Shown here piece after piece: positions 17,909 through 27,062 of a stretch of 64,000 nucleotides of DNA. Made by a program: the position numbers and the translations under genes. The stretch spans positions 1,677,556 through 1,741,555 of the forward strand of contig CP129486.1 of NCBI GenBank assembly GCA_030584005.1, read 5' to 3'. This stretch comes from Bdellovibrionota bacterium. Its GTDB lineage: Bacteria; Bdellovibrionota_C; UBA2361; JAFLCA01. Each line of letters opens with the position of its first letter. The stretch's first letter is position 1. The notes under the pieces were generated by a model that worked only from the letters and a program-made list of their open reading frames with translations, had not been told where the DNA came from and searched no databases.

Positions 17909-20320
17909 ATGAAGAACAAGAAGAGACGAAAGTCGCTGCGTGTAGCATTGCTTTGCGGAGGTCCGTCCTCGGAACGGGGCATCTCGCTCAACTCGGCCCG
18001 CTCCGTGAGCGATCACCTAGCTGGTTCTGATATCGAAATTGTGCCGTTGTACTTCGATGTGCGTAGACGTGCCTTTGCAATTTCGAATGCGCAGCTCTAT
18101 TCAAATACGCCGCTTGATTTTGACTTCAAGCTCTTTCGCAATGCGCGCCCGCTCAGTGAGACGCGCCTCAAGAAAGTGCTATTGAGCTGCGATATCGCTT
18201 TCCCTGCGATGCATGGGGAATTTGGCGAGGATGGTGGCATCCAGAAATACTTGGAGCGGATTGCGCTGCCATTCGTTGGTTCCAGTGCACATGCCTGTGC
18301 CCAGGCTTTTCATAAGTGGCAAGCGAAACAGACGATGACTCAAGCGGCAATCGATACCGTGCCTGGGCTCTGCATTACCCAGAAGACGTTGCGTATTGAG
18401 GAATTGCTCAAGCGATTCTTTTCGGAGAACCGGCTCTCGCGCGCGATAGTCAAACCAACGTCGAGCGGATCGAGCATCGGTGTGCATTCGGTGGAGTCCG
18501 TTGCTGAGGCGCATCAAGCCGTCAAGACGCTCTTTAAGGGAGGTGCTGTTGATGTACTTGTCGAACCGTTCTGCCAGGGAACGGAGTTCACTGTCGTCGT
18601 GTTAGAGGGCGGGCCCAAGGATGAGGCCGTAGCGCTGCCTCCGATCGAGATAGCCACTGATTACTCGCGTGGACAGATATTCGACTATCGTAAGAAATAT
18701 CTGCCGACCCAGCAGGCCAGTTACTCCTGTCCGCCCCGCTTTAGCGCAGCCGTCACGAATCGTATTCGCAGTGATGCTGCGCGAGCCTTCCGCGCACTGG
18801 GGCTTCGCGACATGGCGCGTATTGATGGATGGGTTCTTAAGTCTGGCAAGATCGTTTTGAGTGACGTGAACCCAGTGAGCGGGATGGAACAGAACAGCTT
18901 CTTCTTCCTCGCCGGTTCCCGGATTGGATTCAGCCATAGGGGGCTATTACGTTTTGTACTTGGACACGCCTGCAATCGCGCGGGTATCGCCTTTGATCCA
19001 GAAAGGAAGAGCGAGGAGGTCAAGGCCCGAACGGCGGTACGGGTGATCTTTGGCGGCAGCTCGGCAGAACGACAGGTGTCGGTGATGTCGGGTACCAATG
19101 TGTGGTTGAAGCTGCGACGCTCGAGCCGTTTTGATCCGGAGCCGTACTTGCTGGATCGCAAGGAGAGGGTGTGGAGACTCCCCTACACATTTGCGCTCCA
19201 TCATACCGTAGAAGAGATTGAGCATGTATGCCATGACGCACGGAGGATAGTGGCGCGCATCAAGCCGCTGCGGCGTCTTATTACCAGATCGTTGGGGCTG
19301 AACGCGCAGCACCTGAGCGAGACGTTATTCGTGCCGCGTTCTCAAAGTATCGAGCAGTTTTTGTCGCGGAGAAGTTTTGTTTTCTTGGGCCTCCATGGTG
19401 GAATTGGGGAGGATGGAACGCTACAAGCAGAACTCGAAGCGCGTGGCATTCCCTTCAACGGCACCGGGTCAGCATCGGCCGCCTTGTGCATGGATAAATA
19501 CAGTTCATGTGAGGTGATCAGTCGCCTCGGCGCCCCAGGACTTCGCATCGCCCCCAAGATTAGAGTGCAACGGGCGGATTACCTACGATGGCTGCGTTCG
19601 GCCAGTGCCTGGTGGGAAGGCGTGACGGACGCGCTCGAGTCTCCTACGCTGATCGTCAAGCCGGTTGCCGACGGTTGTTCGGCTGGCGTGCTGCGCCTTA
19701 CCAATGCAAGGGAGATGCGTCTGTACCTCAACGCGGTGAAGAACCGCCTGGTGCGCATTCCCGCGGGAACCTTTCCTGAGCAATCCAATCCGATCGAGAT
19801 GCCTGCTCGCTCGCCGGAAGCGTTGCTTTTCGAGGATTTTGTAGAAACGGACCTTATTGAAGTACGGCATAACAAGCTGCTGCTGAAGAGGCGAAATGAC
19901 TGGATCGAGGTGACCATTGGCGTGCTGGGTAGGCAGGGAGCGATGAGAGCGATGAATCCGAGTCTGACCGTGGCATCGGGAGCGGTACTTTCAGTGGAAG
20001 AGAAATTTCAAGGTGGTACGGGTATCAACATCACTCCGCCACCGCAGCCGTTGGTGCGGCTCTCGGCCATAACACTTGCCAAGCGCCATGCGGAAGCAGC
20101 CGCACGGGCCTTGGGTCTTGCCGGATATGCCCGACTCGATTGTTTCATGCACCGAAAGAGAGGGGATCTGATTTTTATCGAGGCAAACACGCTTCCCGCG
20201 CTGACCCCATCGACCGTCCTCTATCATCAGGCTTTGGCCGAAAAGAAACCGCGCTATCCCACCGAGTTTCTGGAGCATCTCATCGATCTTGGTATGCAGG
20301 ATCGTGCGCGCAACCGATGA
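17909..20320 (+). CDS. ddl: Tandem D-alanine--D-alanine ligase (two fused Ddl modules)
   Basis: An 803-aa protein containing two Ddl units, each normally about 310-370 aa. Unit 1 (residues 1-370): GGPSSERGISL (17-27), HGEFGEDG (102-109), SSGSSIGV (185-192), DYRKKYL (259-265), ARID (303-306), NPVSGMEQ (321-328). Unit 2 (about 375-803): GGSSAERQVSV (382-392), HGGIGEDG (496-503), ADGCSAGV (587-594), EEKFQGG (697-703), ARLD (741-744), EANTLPALTP (758-767). Unit 2 keeps the Asp/Glu/Asn metal set; unit 1 has Asp in place of the Glu. Ddl makes the D-Ala-D-Ala dipeptide for peptidoglycan. The uninterrupted frame lies between ftsZ and surE and overlaps surE by 4 bp. Whether both active sites work is unknown. 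Confidence 0.92.
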   Translation: MKNKKRRKSLRVALLCGGPSSERGISLNSARSVSDHLAGSDIEIVPLYFDVRRRAFAISNAQLYSNTPLDFDFKLFRNARPLSETRLKKVLLSCDIAFPAMHGEFGEDGGIQKYLERIALPFVGSSAHACAQAFHKWQAKQTMTQAAIDTVPGLCITQKTLRIEELLKRFFSENRLSRAIVKPTSSGSSIGVHSVESVAEAHQAVKTLFKGGAVDVLVEPFCQGTEFTVVVLEGGPKDEAVALPPIEIATDYSRGQIFDYRKKYLPTQQASYSCPPRFSAAVTNRIRSDAARAFRALGLRDMARIDGWVLKSGKIVLSDVNPVSGMEQNSFFFLAGSRIGFSHRGLLRFVLGHACNRAGIAFDPERKSEEVKARTAVRVIFGGSSAERQVSVMSGTNVWLKLRRSSRFDPEPYLLDRKERVWRLPYTFALHHTVEEIEHVCHDARRIVARIKPLRRLITRSLGLNAQHLSETLFVPRSQSIEQFLSRRSFVFLGLHGGIGEDGTLQAELEARGIPFNGTGSASAALCMDKYSSCEVISRLGAPGLRIAPKIRVQRADYLRWLRSASAWWEGVTDALESPTLIVKPVADGCSAGVLRLTNAREMRLYLNAVKNRLVRIPAGTFPEQSNPIEMPARSPEALLFEDFVETDLIEVRHNKLLLKRRNDWIEVTIGVLGRQGAMRAMNPSLTVASGAVLSVEEKFQGGTGINITPPPQPLVRLSAITLAKRHAEAAARALGLAGYARLDCFMHRKRGDLIFIEANTLPALTPSTVLYHQALAEKKPRYPTEFLEHLIDLGMQDRARNR

Positions 20321-21102
20321 AGATCCTTCTCACCAACGATGACAGCCATCAGTCACCCCTGTTGCAGTTCGCAATAGAGGCACTATCACCTCTCGGCGAT
20401 CTGACGATAGTAGTGCCCCTTGAAGAGCAAAGCTGGAAGGGAAAATCGATGACACGCTTCGGTACAGTGCACGAGGGGGAGACGGTTGTTGCAGGTCGTG
20501 TCGTGCGTACACTCAGCGGCACTCCCGCTGACTGTGTGAATATCGCAATTTACCATTATGGACGGCCTGATTTTGTGGTCTCCGGCATCAACGCGGGACT
20601 GAATGTGGGGGCTTCATTCGTGCTGGCCTCAGGTACCGTGGGGGCTTGCTTCGAAGCCAATATTGCAGGAATCCCTGCCTTGGCATGGTCGCAGGAGTTC
20701 GACCGCAGTCTCTGGAAGGGCTACACGGCCACCTATTCACTGCCCGAAGAGGTGGTGACTCATTTGCGAGCCCAAACGACGAGAGTGGCGCGGACGCTTT
20801 TCCCGGCGTTCACCGCTCTCCTTGCTCAGGATAGGAGCGCATATACCTGGAATGTGAATATGCCCCATATGCTTTCCAATGAGCCATCGCTGGAGGGGGC
20901 AACGCTGGCCAGAAACCAGTATTTCTCCTGTTTTAGCCGCGGAGAGTTCGGATTTCAGCACCAGTTGGTTGAGGTCAAAAAAGGCGCCGAGGCACAGTGC
21001 GACGATCAGGTACTCCTTCGGGGGCATGTTCCAGTCACCCGCTTTTCTTTGAGTCCATGGAGTGCGCTACCAGGACTGACTGATCGGCTCCCCATTCCCT
21101 GA
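20317..21102 (+). CDS. surE: 5'/3'-nucleotidase SurE
   Basis: Metal-dependent nucleoside monophosphate phosphatase of 261 aa. The N-terminal MKILLTNDDS supplies the Asp-Asp metal ligands. The family motif SGTPADCVNIA and VSGINAGLNVG follow, then SGTVGACFEA. The ATG overlaps the ddl stop (ATGA), so the two are translationally coupled. The longer frame opening upstream inside ddl is not used, because SurE proteins begin at MKILLTNDD. Confidence 0.95.
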   Translation: MKILLTNDDSHQSPLLQFAIEALSPLGDLTIVVPLEEQSWKGKSMTRFGTVHEGETVVAGRVVRTLSGTPADCVNIAIYHYGRPDFVVSGINAGLNVGASFVLASGTVGACFEANIAGIPALAWSQEFDRSLWKGYTATYSLPEEVVTHLRAQTTRVARTLFPAFTALLAQDRSAYTWNVNMPHMLSNEPSLEGATLARNQYFSCFSRGEFGFQHQLVEVKKGAEAQCDDQVLLRGHVPVTRFSLSPWSALPGLTDRLPIP

Positions 21103-21181
21103 TCGCTGCACTACGATTTGCGGTAGAAAGGGTGGCGAACATCGTGCATCATGGACCTCGATATGATGCAGTGGTGAGCGC

Positions 21182-21871
21182 ATGCCTGACATGATTCACT
21201 TTAGAAACGTCATCAAACGCTATCCACCCAAGGAGGTGGCGCTTGATGGCGTTGATATCCGAATTGCCGAAGGGGAATTTGTCTTTGTCGCCGGAGCGAG
21301 CGGCGCCGGAAAGTCTACCCTGCTGCGGCTGATTTACGGAAAGGAGCGCGCGTCTACCGGTGAAGTGGTCGTGGCTGGAAGAAACTTAGCGACAGGTGAC
21401 GCGGCCCATATCGCCGCGTTGCGTCGCAGTATCGGCATCGTGTTTCAGGACTATCGTCTGCTTACCCGCCGCAGCGTGCTTGAGAATGTGACTCTGGCCC
21501 TCGAGTTGCAGGGGATACCGATGGCGGTACGGCGGCGGCTTGGCATGGAGATGCTGGAATTGATTGGGCTATCCGAAAGGGCGGATGCGCTGCCTCCTGC
21601 ACTTTCTGGCGGAGAGCAGCAGCGAGTAGCCGTGGCTCGAGCGCTGATCCACCGTCCGAAACTGCTCCTGGCAGATGAACCGACTGGAAATCTCGATGTA
21701 AAGATGACCAAGGCAATTTTTGACCTGCTCTTAGCGGCCCACAGTGCTGGGGTCACGGTGCTGGCAGCAACCCATAATCTATCGATTATCGAGGAGCTGA
21801 ACTTGCGCACCATAGTCTTAGATAAAGGAAAGGTGCTGGGCGACTTCGCACGGCCCAGTAGGGTGGAGTGA
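21182..21871 (+). CDS. ftsE: Cell division ATP-binding protein FtsE
   Basis: ABC ATPase of 229 aa that, with FtsX, drives a conformational switch activating peptidoglycan hydrolases at the septum. Walker A is GASGAGKS, the Q-loop is VFQDYRLL, the ABC signature is LSGGEQQRVAVARAL, Walker B is LLLADEPTGNLD, and the switch His is in ATHN. The GNLD ending and the YRLL after the Q-loop are typical of FtsE. It lies directly before ftsX and the EnvC-type activator. Confidence 0.95.
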   Translation: MPDMIHFRNVIKRYPPKEVALDGVDIRIAEGEFVFVAGASGAGKSTLLRLIYGKERASTGEVVVAGRNLATGDAAHIAALRRSIGIVFQDYRLLTRRSVLENVTLALELQGIPMAVRRRLGMEMLELIGLSERADALPPALSGGEQQRVAVARALIHRPKLLLADEPTGNLDVKMTKAIFDLLLAAHSAGVTVLAATHNLSIIEELNLRTIVLDKGKVLGDFARPSRVE

Positions 21872-21898
21872 GCACAATTGAGTTGAGAAGTGACGAAT

Positions 21899-22912
21899 AT
21901 GGCAGAAAGCGCGCCCGCGGTTAGAGAGCTTATTCGCAGTGTCGAACAGGACATGCGGAATGCACTCACCTCATTGTGGGGGCAAAGCACGAACCTTCCC
22001 TCGATGACGTTGCTGGGCAAGGGTGAAGCCGCCGTGGCCCAACTGTGGCGCAGTATTCGGTCTGCGCCGTTCACCTTCCTCGCTACCCTTTGTACGGTGT
22101 CTCTCACGTTCTCCTTGGTTGCGGTGTTCTTTCTACTGACCTCGAATTTGTCTTCATCGATTGTGGTGTCTCAGCAATCACTGCGTATCCGAGTGTTCCT
22201 TAAGGATGGGGCAAGTGAATCGGAAATGAAGCAACTGCAGGCTGTGTTGGAGCAGCAATCGTTCACTGAGTCGGCCCGGTTCATCTCCGCAGACGCTGCT
22301 CTCGATGAGTTTGAAGTGATGCTCGGGTCGCACTCCGCATTTGCCGATGGCTTGAGTCGGGACAATCCTCTCCCCCAATCGATAGAACTCACCTTGAGAG
22401 AAGGCACCGACATCCGACAGGCGGCAGCGCAAATAGAGACCCTCGATGATGTAGATGCATTCTCACAGTTCGTGTTCTATCCGCAGCAATCGGCGCAGCG
22501 GCTTGAGGAGCTGCTTGCCCTTTTTCAACAAGGGGTGCTTTTTGCGACCTTCGGGCTCCTCGCAGTTGCTGCCCTGCTCGTAGGTAGTGCAAGCAAGCTC
22601 GCTATCTACGCCCATCGCGACGAAGTAGAGATACTCAAGCTTATGGGTGCAAGTGTGCGCCGGATCGTCACGCCCTACATGCTGGAAGGAGTGGTGCAGG
22701 GGCTGCTGGGAGCGATGGTGGGGTGCGGAGTGGCCTACCTTATATACATGCTCTGTGCTGATTCGGTAGCGCAGTCCTCTATGTTGTCCCTTTTGTTTCC
22801 ATCTTTTCACTATCTCTCAGTGTTCACCGTCGTGGCGCTTCTGCTGGTCGCTGCGGCGGTTTCGGCGCTGGCAAGTCTGTTCTCTGTTCGAGGATTAGTG
22901 CGTGAGCAATAA
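21899..22912 (+). CDS. ftsX: Cell division protein FtsX
   Basis: Four-span inner-membrane partner of FtsE (about 337 aa). After a cytosolic N-terminus, the first span lies near the FTFLATLCTVSLTFSLVAVF stretch. The large periplasmic loop (ESEMKQLQAVLEQQ to QSIELTL) is the part that contacts the EnvC-type activator. Three more spans end in SLFSVRGLVREQ, with GASVRRIVTPYMLEG between them. A GTG 9 nt upstream is an alternative start. Its end overlaps envC by 11 bp. Confidence 0.93.
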   Translation: MAESAPAVRELIRSVEQDMRNALTSLWGQSTNLPSMTLLGKGEAAVAQLWRSIRSAPFTFLATLCTVSLTFSLVAVFFLLTSNLSSSIVVSQQSLRIRVFLKDGASESEMKQLQAVLEQQSFTESARFISADAALDEFEVMLGSHSAFADGLSRDNPLPQSIELTLREGTDIRQAAAQIETLDDVDAFSQFVFYPQQSAQRLEELLALFQQGVLFATFGLLAVAALLVGSASKLAIYAHRDEVEILKLMGASVRRIVTPYMLEGVVQGLLGAMVGCGVAYLIYMLCADSVAQSSMLSLLFPSFHYLSVFTVVALLLVAAAVSALASLFSVRGLVREQ

Positions 22913-24152
22913 CTCCACAATGCTGACCATGCCGGGTGGTAGGCGGTGGCCGAGTTTTTGTCATCGCATGCGACGCCGATGCCTGATTTCTTCCGTTGCG
23001 GTCCAGGCGCTCCTGATGGTGCTGCCAGTTGCGGCACAGGATCAATTGCACCTGGAGCTTCAAGAGCTCCAAGATGAGATCGATATACAGAGCAAGGAAC
23101 TTACAGAGATAGCTGCCAGGGAGGCGCGGAGCAGGGAGGAACAGAAGATTGTCGAGGGCGCGATTAAGAAGCTACGACTGGAGAGGGAAAAACTGGATGG
23201 AGAAATTAAATCCCTTGGGCAGCAATCGACCAAAGTAGCACTTGAAGTGGAGAGCCTTGGTCGAGAGATTCAGCGTCATGAGAAATTCTCATTCGCGAGA
23301 ATGCGAGCGGTATATATGAATGGAGGATTCGCGCCGAGTCATGTACTCGCGTCAGCTGAATCGCTCGATGTTGCCGCGCTGACCGGGTTTTATCTTGGCC
23401 GGGTGCGAGATGCCGACGTGCGGCGAATTGAAACATTGGCCACCCTCAAAAAGGAGCGTGCGCGGCAGATTGAGGAGCTCAACCGAGTTACGGCAGTGCA
23501 GTCCTCTAAACGTGACGAGGTGAAGGGGAAGGAGGAGGAGCAAAAGAAGGCCCTCAACAGGTTGAGAGACTTGATGCAGCAGCTGGTGAGAGAGAAGGCT
23601 GAACTTGAAAGCTCTGTCTTGGCTCTGCAGGCCAGATCTCTGCGATTGGAGACGGTCGTTGCCTCCGTCGCCGAGGGGGCCATGGTACCGCAGCCCGTCA
23701 GAGAGGCGGTGGAAAAGCAAGAAGAGCCTCCAACGCTTCCGGATCGATTTGTCGGCAGGGGGCTTGCAGCGTTCAGGGGGATCCTTCCAATTCCGGTTGA
23801 AGGCCGGCTCGCACGTGGATTTGGGAAATACCGCCCAAGTGAGGCGCGTGAGGTCGTGCTCCATAAGGGGCTGGAGTACGAGGTTAAAAAGGGCAGTGAG
23901 ATACGAGCAGTCGCAGCTGGCAGAGTGATGTTTGTTGGCAAGATGCCTGCGTATGGCGGGCTGATAATCCTAGACCATGGGGATCGCTACTATTCGCTAT
24001 ATGGATTTCTTCGAGATGTCAGGGTGAAGGCAGGCGATACGGTTGATGGGGGGAAAGTGCTGGCACTGAGTGATGATTCAGAACGATTCTACTTTGAGAT
24101 TCGAAAGAACGGTTCGCCGATCGATCCCGCACCGTATTTGGCGCGAGGGTAG
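22902..24152 (+). CDS. envC: EnvC-like murein hydrolase activator (degenerate LytM/M23 domain)
   Basis: Periplasmic coiled-coil protein of 416 aa. A signal segment (about 28-45) precedes long coiled coils (about 48-250) and a C-terminal M23/LytM domain (about 300-416). The catalytic set is lost: the HxxxD motif is HKGLE (His321 kept, Glu325 for Asp), the usual YGHL reads YGFL, and the second HxH reads FYFE. This is the pattern of EnvC, which does not cut peptidoglycan but activates amidases on a signal from FtsEX. The 11-bp overlap with ftsX fits an FtsE-FtsX-EnvC complex. No amidase gene is in the window. Confidence 0.9.
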   Translation: MSNNSTMLTMPGGRRWPSFCHRMRRRCLISSVAVQALLMVLPVAAQDQLHLELQELQDEIDIQSKELTEIAAREARSREEQKIVEGAIKKLRLEREKLDGEIKSLGQQSTKVALEVESLGREIQRHEKFSFARMRAVYMNGGFAPSHVLASAESLDVAALTGFYLGRVRDADVRRIETLATLKKERARQIEELNRVTAVQSSKRDEVKGKEEEQKKALNRLRDLMQQLVREKAELESSVLALQARSLRLETVVASVAEGAMVPQPVREAVEKQEEPPTLPDRFVGRGLAAFRGILPIPVEGRLARGFGKYRPSEAREVVLHKGLEYEVKKGSEIRAVAAGRVMFVGKMPAYGGLIILDHGDRYYSLYGFLRDVRVKAGDTVDGGKVLALSDDSERFYFEIRKNGSPIDPAPYLARG

Positions 24153-24210
24153 GGCAGAAGTCCGGCCTGTATAAGGCTCCCCAGAAGACCCATTCCCCGG
24201 GAGTGTCGCG

Positions 24211-24448
24211 AGGCCGTGGTGGCGGCCATCCGTCACCACCCTATATGTGGCTTCACAAAGGTATCTATGAAAACACTTCTAGAATGAGTTTTCACTTTAG
24301 CTGGGGTCCTAGAGGGACGAAATTATATAGGGCGGTTCTTTGAGCGCATACTCTCTCCGGAATGTTGTATCATAATCAGGTTAGTAGATTGGTTTACGCA
24401 ATGTTCCGGCTAGGGGGGCGTTCAACTAAGTCGAACTGAGCGGTTCTT
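24211..24448. repeat. Composite intergenic repeats before ctpA
   Basis: The 390-bp envC-ctpA gap contains several dispersed blocks. GGCCGTGGTGGCGGCCATCCG-type sequence at 24212-24232 is shared with 39797-39817 and folds with nearby CACCAC. An inverted CTAGAAGTGNTTT half-element lies near 24270-24290. The GTAGATTGGTTTACGCAA block at 24383-24416 is joined to a degenerate copy of the GGGATACGCTGAA hairpin. A ctpA promoter must lie here but is not clear. Confidence 0.65.
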
Positions 24449-24538
24449 ATGGACCCTTGTAGGGTCATCGATAAGTTGTTATCGTTTTAGAATTACTCAG
24501 GTTTTCCGCCTAGTCGCTTATTTTTTTGGCTTTCCTCC

Positions 24539-25993
24539 ATGCCTTCGCATCGTGTGTACCGCCACCTCATGCTCATGACCTGCTTTGTGCTTGGTCTGAT
24601 AGTCCTTGTCGTCGTCAATGATAACTCCGATGTACGGGCCGGCGAGAACACCGAGGAAGTCGATAATTCGAATCTGTATGATGAACTGCGCACCTTTACC
24701 GATGTGCTCGCACTTGTGCAGCGAGATTATGTGAGAGAGGTGGGCAGTAAGAAGTTGGTGGAGGGAGCGATTAAGGGGATGCTGGCGACCCTTGATCCGC
24801 ATAGCGGCTATCTTGATCCCGACTTCTATCAGGACCTGCAGGTGCAAACCCGTGGGGAGTTCGGCGGACTCGGTATCGAGATCACAATACGAGATGGGCT
24901 GCTCATAGTCGTGGCCCCGATGGAAGGGTCACCAGCCGCGCAGGTGGGAATTCGCCCCGGTGACGCTATCGTAAAGATCGACGGCAAGTTTGCAAAAGAG
25001 TTTTCCCTTGTTGACGCGGTGAAGAAACTCCGTGGGCCCAAGGGGAGCGCGGTGATGCTCTCAATCTCCCGGAAGGGGCATACGGACTTGCTCGAATTTA
25101 AGGTTGTTCGGGACAATATCGCCGTCCGCAGCGTGCGCAGCCGTTATATCGGTGACGGATATGGATACGTGCGAGTCAGTCAGTTCATGGAGAAGACGAC
25201 TGAGGATCTGAGGTCGGAGCTGGATAGTTTGCGTAAGCAGAACGGGAATAAGGATCTGAGGGGACTGATCCTCGATATGCGCAACAATCCGGGAGGACTA
25301 CTGACCCAAGCCATTGGCGTAGCCGACCTGTTCCTGAAACAGGGGGTAATTGTTTACACGGATGGCCGAGTCGAGAAGCAACGACAGCGCTTCTTTGCAC
25401 ATGAGCGGGGCACTGAGCCTGAGTACCCGATGATTGTATTGGTGAATGGCGGATCGGCGTCCGCTGCTGAGATCGTTGCAGGCGCCGTCAAAGATCACGG
25501 GCGTGGACTTGTTCTTGGTACTAAGACTTTCGGAAAAGGGTCGGTGCAAACGATATCCCCGTTGCAGAACGGCGGAGCGGTCACATTGACCACAGCTCTG
25601 TACTACACAAAGAGCGGACGCTCGATTCAGGCGACGGGCATCGTCCCTGACATTGAAATGGAGAATCCGCCGCTGGAATCCCCCGATCAAAAGCTTACTC
25701 GCGGTCAATCCAGGATCAGGCCAATGCGGGAGGAGGATTTGCCCGGGGCGATTGAGAACCCATCGGGTTCTGGCACTAAGGACAAAGGTGCTGAACCTGC
25801 GGATTCTAGTGGAGCTGCCCCGCAGGCGCTCGATCCTCTTAAGGAAGAGCTTTCGGTGTGGTTGGAGCGCGATCCGCAGCTGCAACGAGCGCTTGATCTG
25901 CTAAAGACCTTCAATATCTTCCGAACTGGTAACCCTGAAAAGATTCTCCAAGAGGTCAAGTCTGCGGAGCTGGGCGCTGCTGCGCCTGGCTAG
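24539..25993 (+). CDS. ctpA: C-terminal processing peptidase (S41 family)
   Basis: Periplasmic serine protease of 484 aa. It has an N-terminal membrane anchor/signal (about residues 8-26), a PDZ domain (about 105-190, GGLGIEI then GSPAAQVGIRPGDAIVKIDG) and an S41 catalytic core. Ser306 in NGGSASAAEIVAGA and Lys333 in TFGKGSVQT form the catalytic dyad. The C-terminal tail is long and polar. Ctp proteases trim exported proteins, including peptidoglycan hydrolases, and a ctp gene directly after envC is a common arrangement in Proteobacteria, so a role in septal wall remodelling is a fair inference. No strong ribosome site precedes the chosen ATG. Confidence 0.93.
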   Translation: MPSHRVYRHLMLMTCFVLGLIVLVVVNDNSDVRAGENTEEVDNSNLYDELRTFTDVLALVQRDYVREVGSKKLVEGAIKGMLATLDPHSGYLDPDFYQDLQVQTRGEFGGLGIEITIRDGLLIVVAPMEGSPAAQVGIRPGDAIVKIDGKFAKEFSLVDAVKKLRGPKGSAVMLSISRKGHTDLLEFKVVRDNIAVRSVRSRYIGDGYGYVRVSQFMEKTTEDLRSELDSLRKQNGNKDLRGLILDMRNNPGGLLTQAIGVADLFLKQGVIVYTDGRVEKQRQRFFAHERGTEPEYPMIVLVNGGSASAAEIVAGAVKDHGRGLVLGTKTFGKGSVQTISPLQNGGAVTLTTALYYTKSGRSIQATGIVPDIEMENPPLESPDQKLTRGQSRIRPMREEDLPGAIENPSGSGTKDKGAEPADSSGAAPQALDPLKEELSVWLERDPQLQRALDLLKTFNIFRTGNPEKILQEVKSAELGAAAPG

Positions 25994-26229
25994 AAGTGGT
26001 TTCAAGAAGACCCTTTTCAGAACACTTATAGTCTCTCGCAGCATGCGGCCCGCCATGCATAGCCAACCAAAAGTGCCCTCCAAGCCCTTTTTTGAACCGC
26101 GCCTGAAGGTTCCTCGCCGAGGCTGATCCGCAGCTAGGGATGCGCTGAACGTATGCAGCGTATACCGAGCCGAGCTTGGCGCGATTCTTAAATGGCCATG
26201 GACGGCCATTTAAAAAATGACTTCTAGAA
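25990..26229. repeat. Composite intergenic repeat cluster after ctpA
   Basis: Just after the ctpA stop, CTAGAAGTGGTTTCAAGAA matches 39859-39877. A GGGATGCGCTGAA hairpin (26137-26166) follows, then a perfect 10-bp hairpin TTAAATGGCC-ATGGAC-GGCCATTTAA (26188-26213) ending in the flank ATGACTTCTAG. All three blocks recur elsewhere in different combinations. The stretch on to 26498 holds no recognisable gene. Confidence 0.75.
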
Positions 26230-26498
26230 CGCACACCAAAAAATATCCGTGTGTACGGACAGGGCAGGCACTTTTAGTGTTCGCCCGTTCCAGGCCGCGT
26301 CAGTGGCTTGGGCAGAAGGCGGCGATAGCGCGCTTCCTAAGAAGAATCGACAATCCAGTGGGTTGACTGCCCTTTCGGGACACGCTCTAAGACCCTGCCG
26401 TAGCACTGATTTCCTCAAGGATTCCCTGGACTTTCTGCGGGCTCAGGGCGAGAGGGGGCGGGCAGGGGAGAATTCAGGCCCAAGTCAGCCCGCTTCCC

Positions 26499-26527
26499 TT
26501 GAAATTCCTTAGGAACTTCGCTACCCT
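26499..26527 (+). promoter_or_regulatory. Candidate sigma70 promoter for tRNA-Val
   Basis: TTGAAA (26499-26504) and TACCCT (26522-26527) are separated by exactly 17 nt. The predicted start would be about 20 nt before the mature tRNA, a normal distance. It is predicted from consensus only. Confidence 0.5.
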
Positions 26528-26553
26528 GTCGTGCTTCTCGCGTACCGGTATAC

Positions 26554-26630
<77 letters not shown>

Positions 26631-26832
26631 TGTCATCCTTGCCATGTCCTCGTTTCAACTTGAAGCGATGCCCTTGTGGTGCGGGTGGTGTGGTGCCTGT
26701 ATGAGATCACGCCGCACGTTGCATGAGGATGTGAAGAGTACGGAGAGCGGGGAGTGCGCATTTGGAATGCTGCCCTACGCGACTCCCCGGCACTAATATA
26801 GAATTTTGTGTGCAGTTTGATGGTGGTGCACT

Positions 26833-27042
26833 ATGCCAAAGATGAAAACTAACCGGCTCGCCCATAAGAAATTTCGCGTCAATGCGAAAGGTCGGGCCAA
26901 GAAAGCTATGACCAATACGAGTCACAACACCGGCAAGAAGAGTTCGAAGCGTATGCGGCGGCTGCGTGGTCGTGTGATGGTTGATAAGACCAATGAGCGT
27001 GCAGTGAAGGGATTATTGCCGTACTCGCGCTCCGCTAAGTAA
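26833..27042 (+). CDS. rpmI: Large ribosomal subunit protein bL35
   Basis: Small basic protein of 69 aa, the usual length for bL35. MPKMKTNRLAHKKFRVNAKG and HNTGKKSSKRMRRLRG are family landmarks. It is paired with rplT 20 bp downstream. The usual upstream partner infC, whose product autoregulates this operon with L20, is absent; the preceding 200 bp after the tRNA contain no gene. Confidence 0.97.
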   Translation: MPKMKTNRLAHKKFRVNAKGRAKKAMTNTSHNTGKKSSKRMRRLRGRVMVDKTNERAVKGLLPYSRSAK

Positions 27043-27062
27043 TTTCTTTAACGAGGTGCTTT

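Noticed and set aside
21451..22107. Minus-strand open frame of 218 codons
   Set aside because: Antisense to ftsE and ftsX, both with intact motifs.
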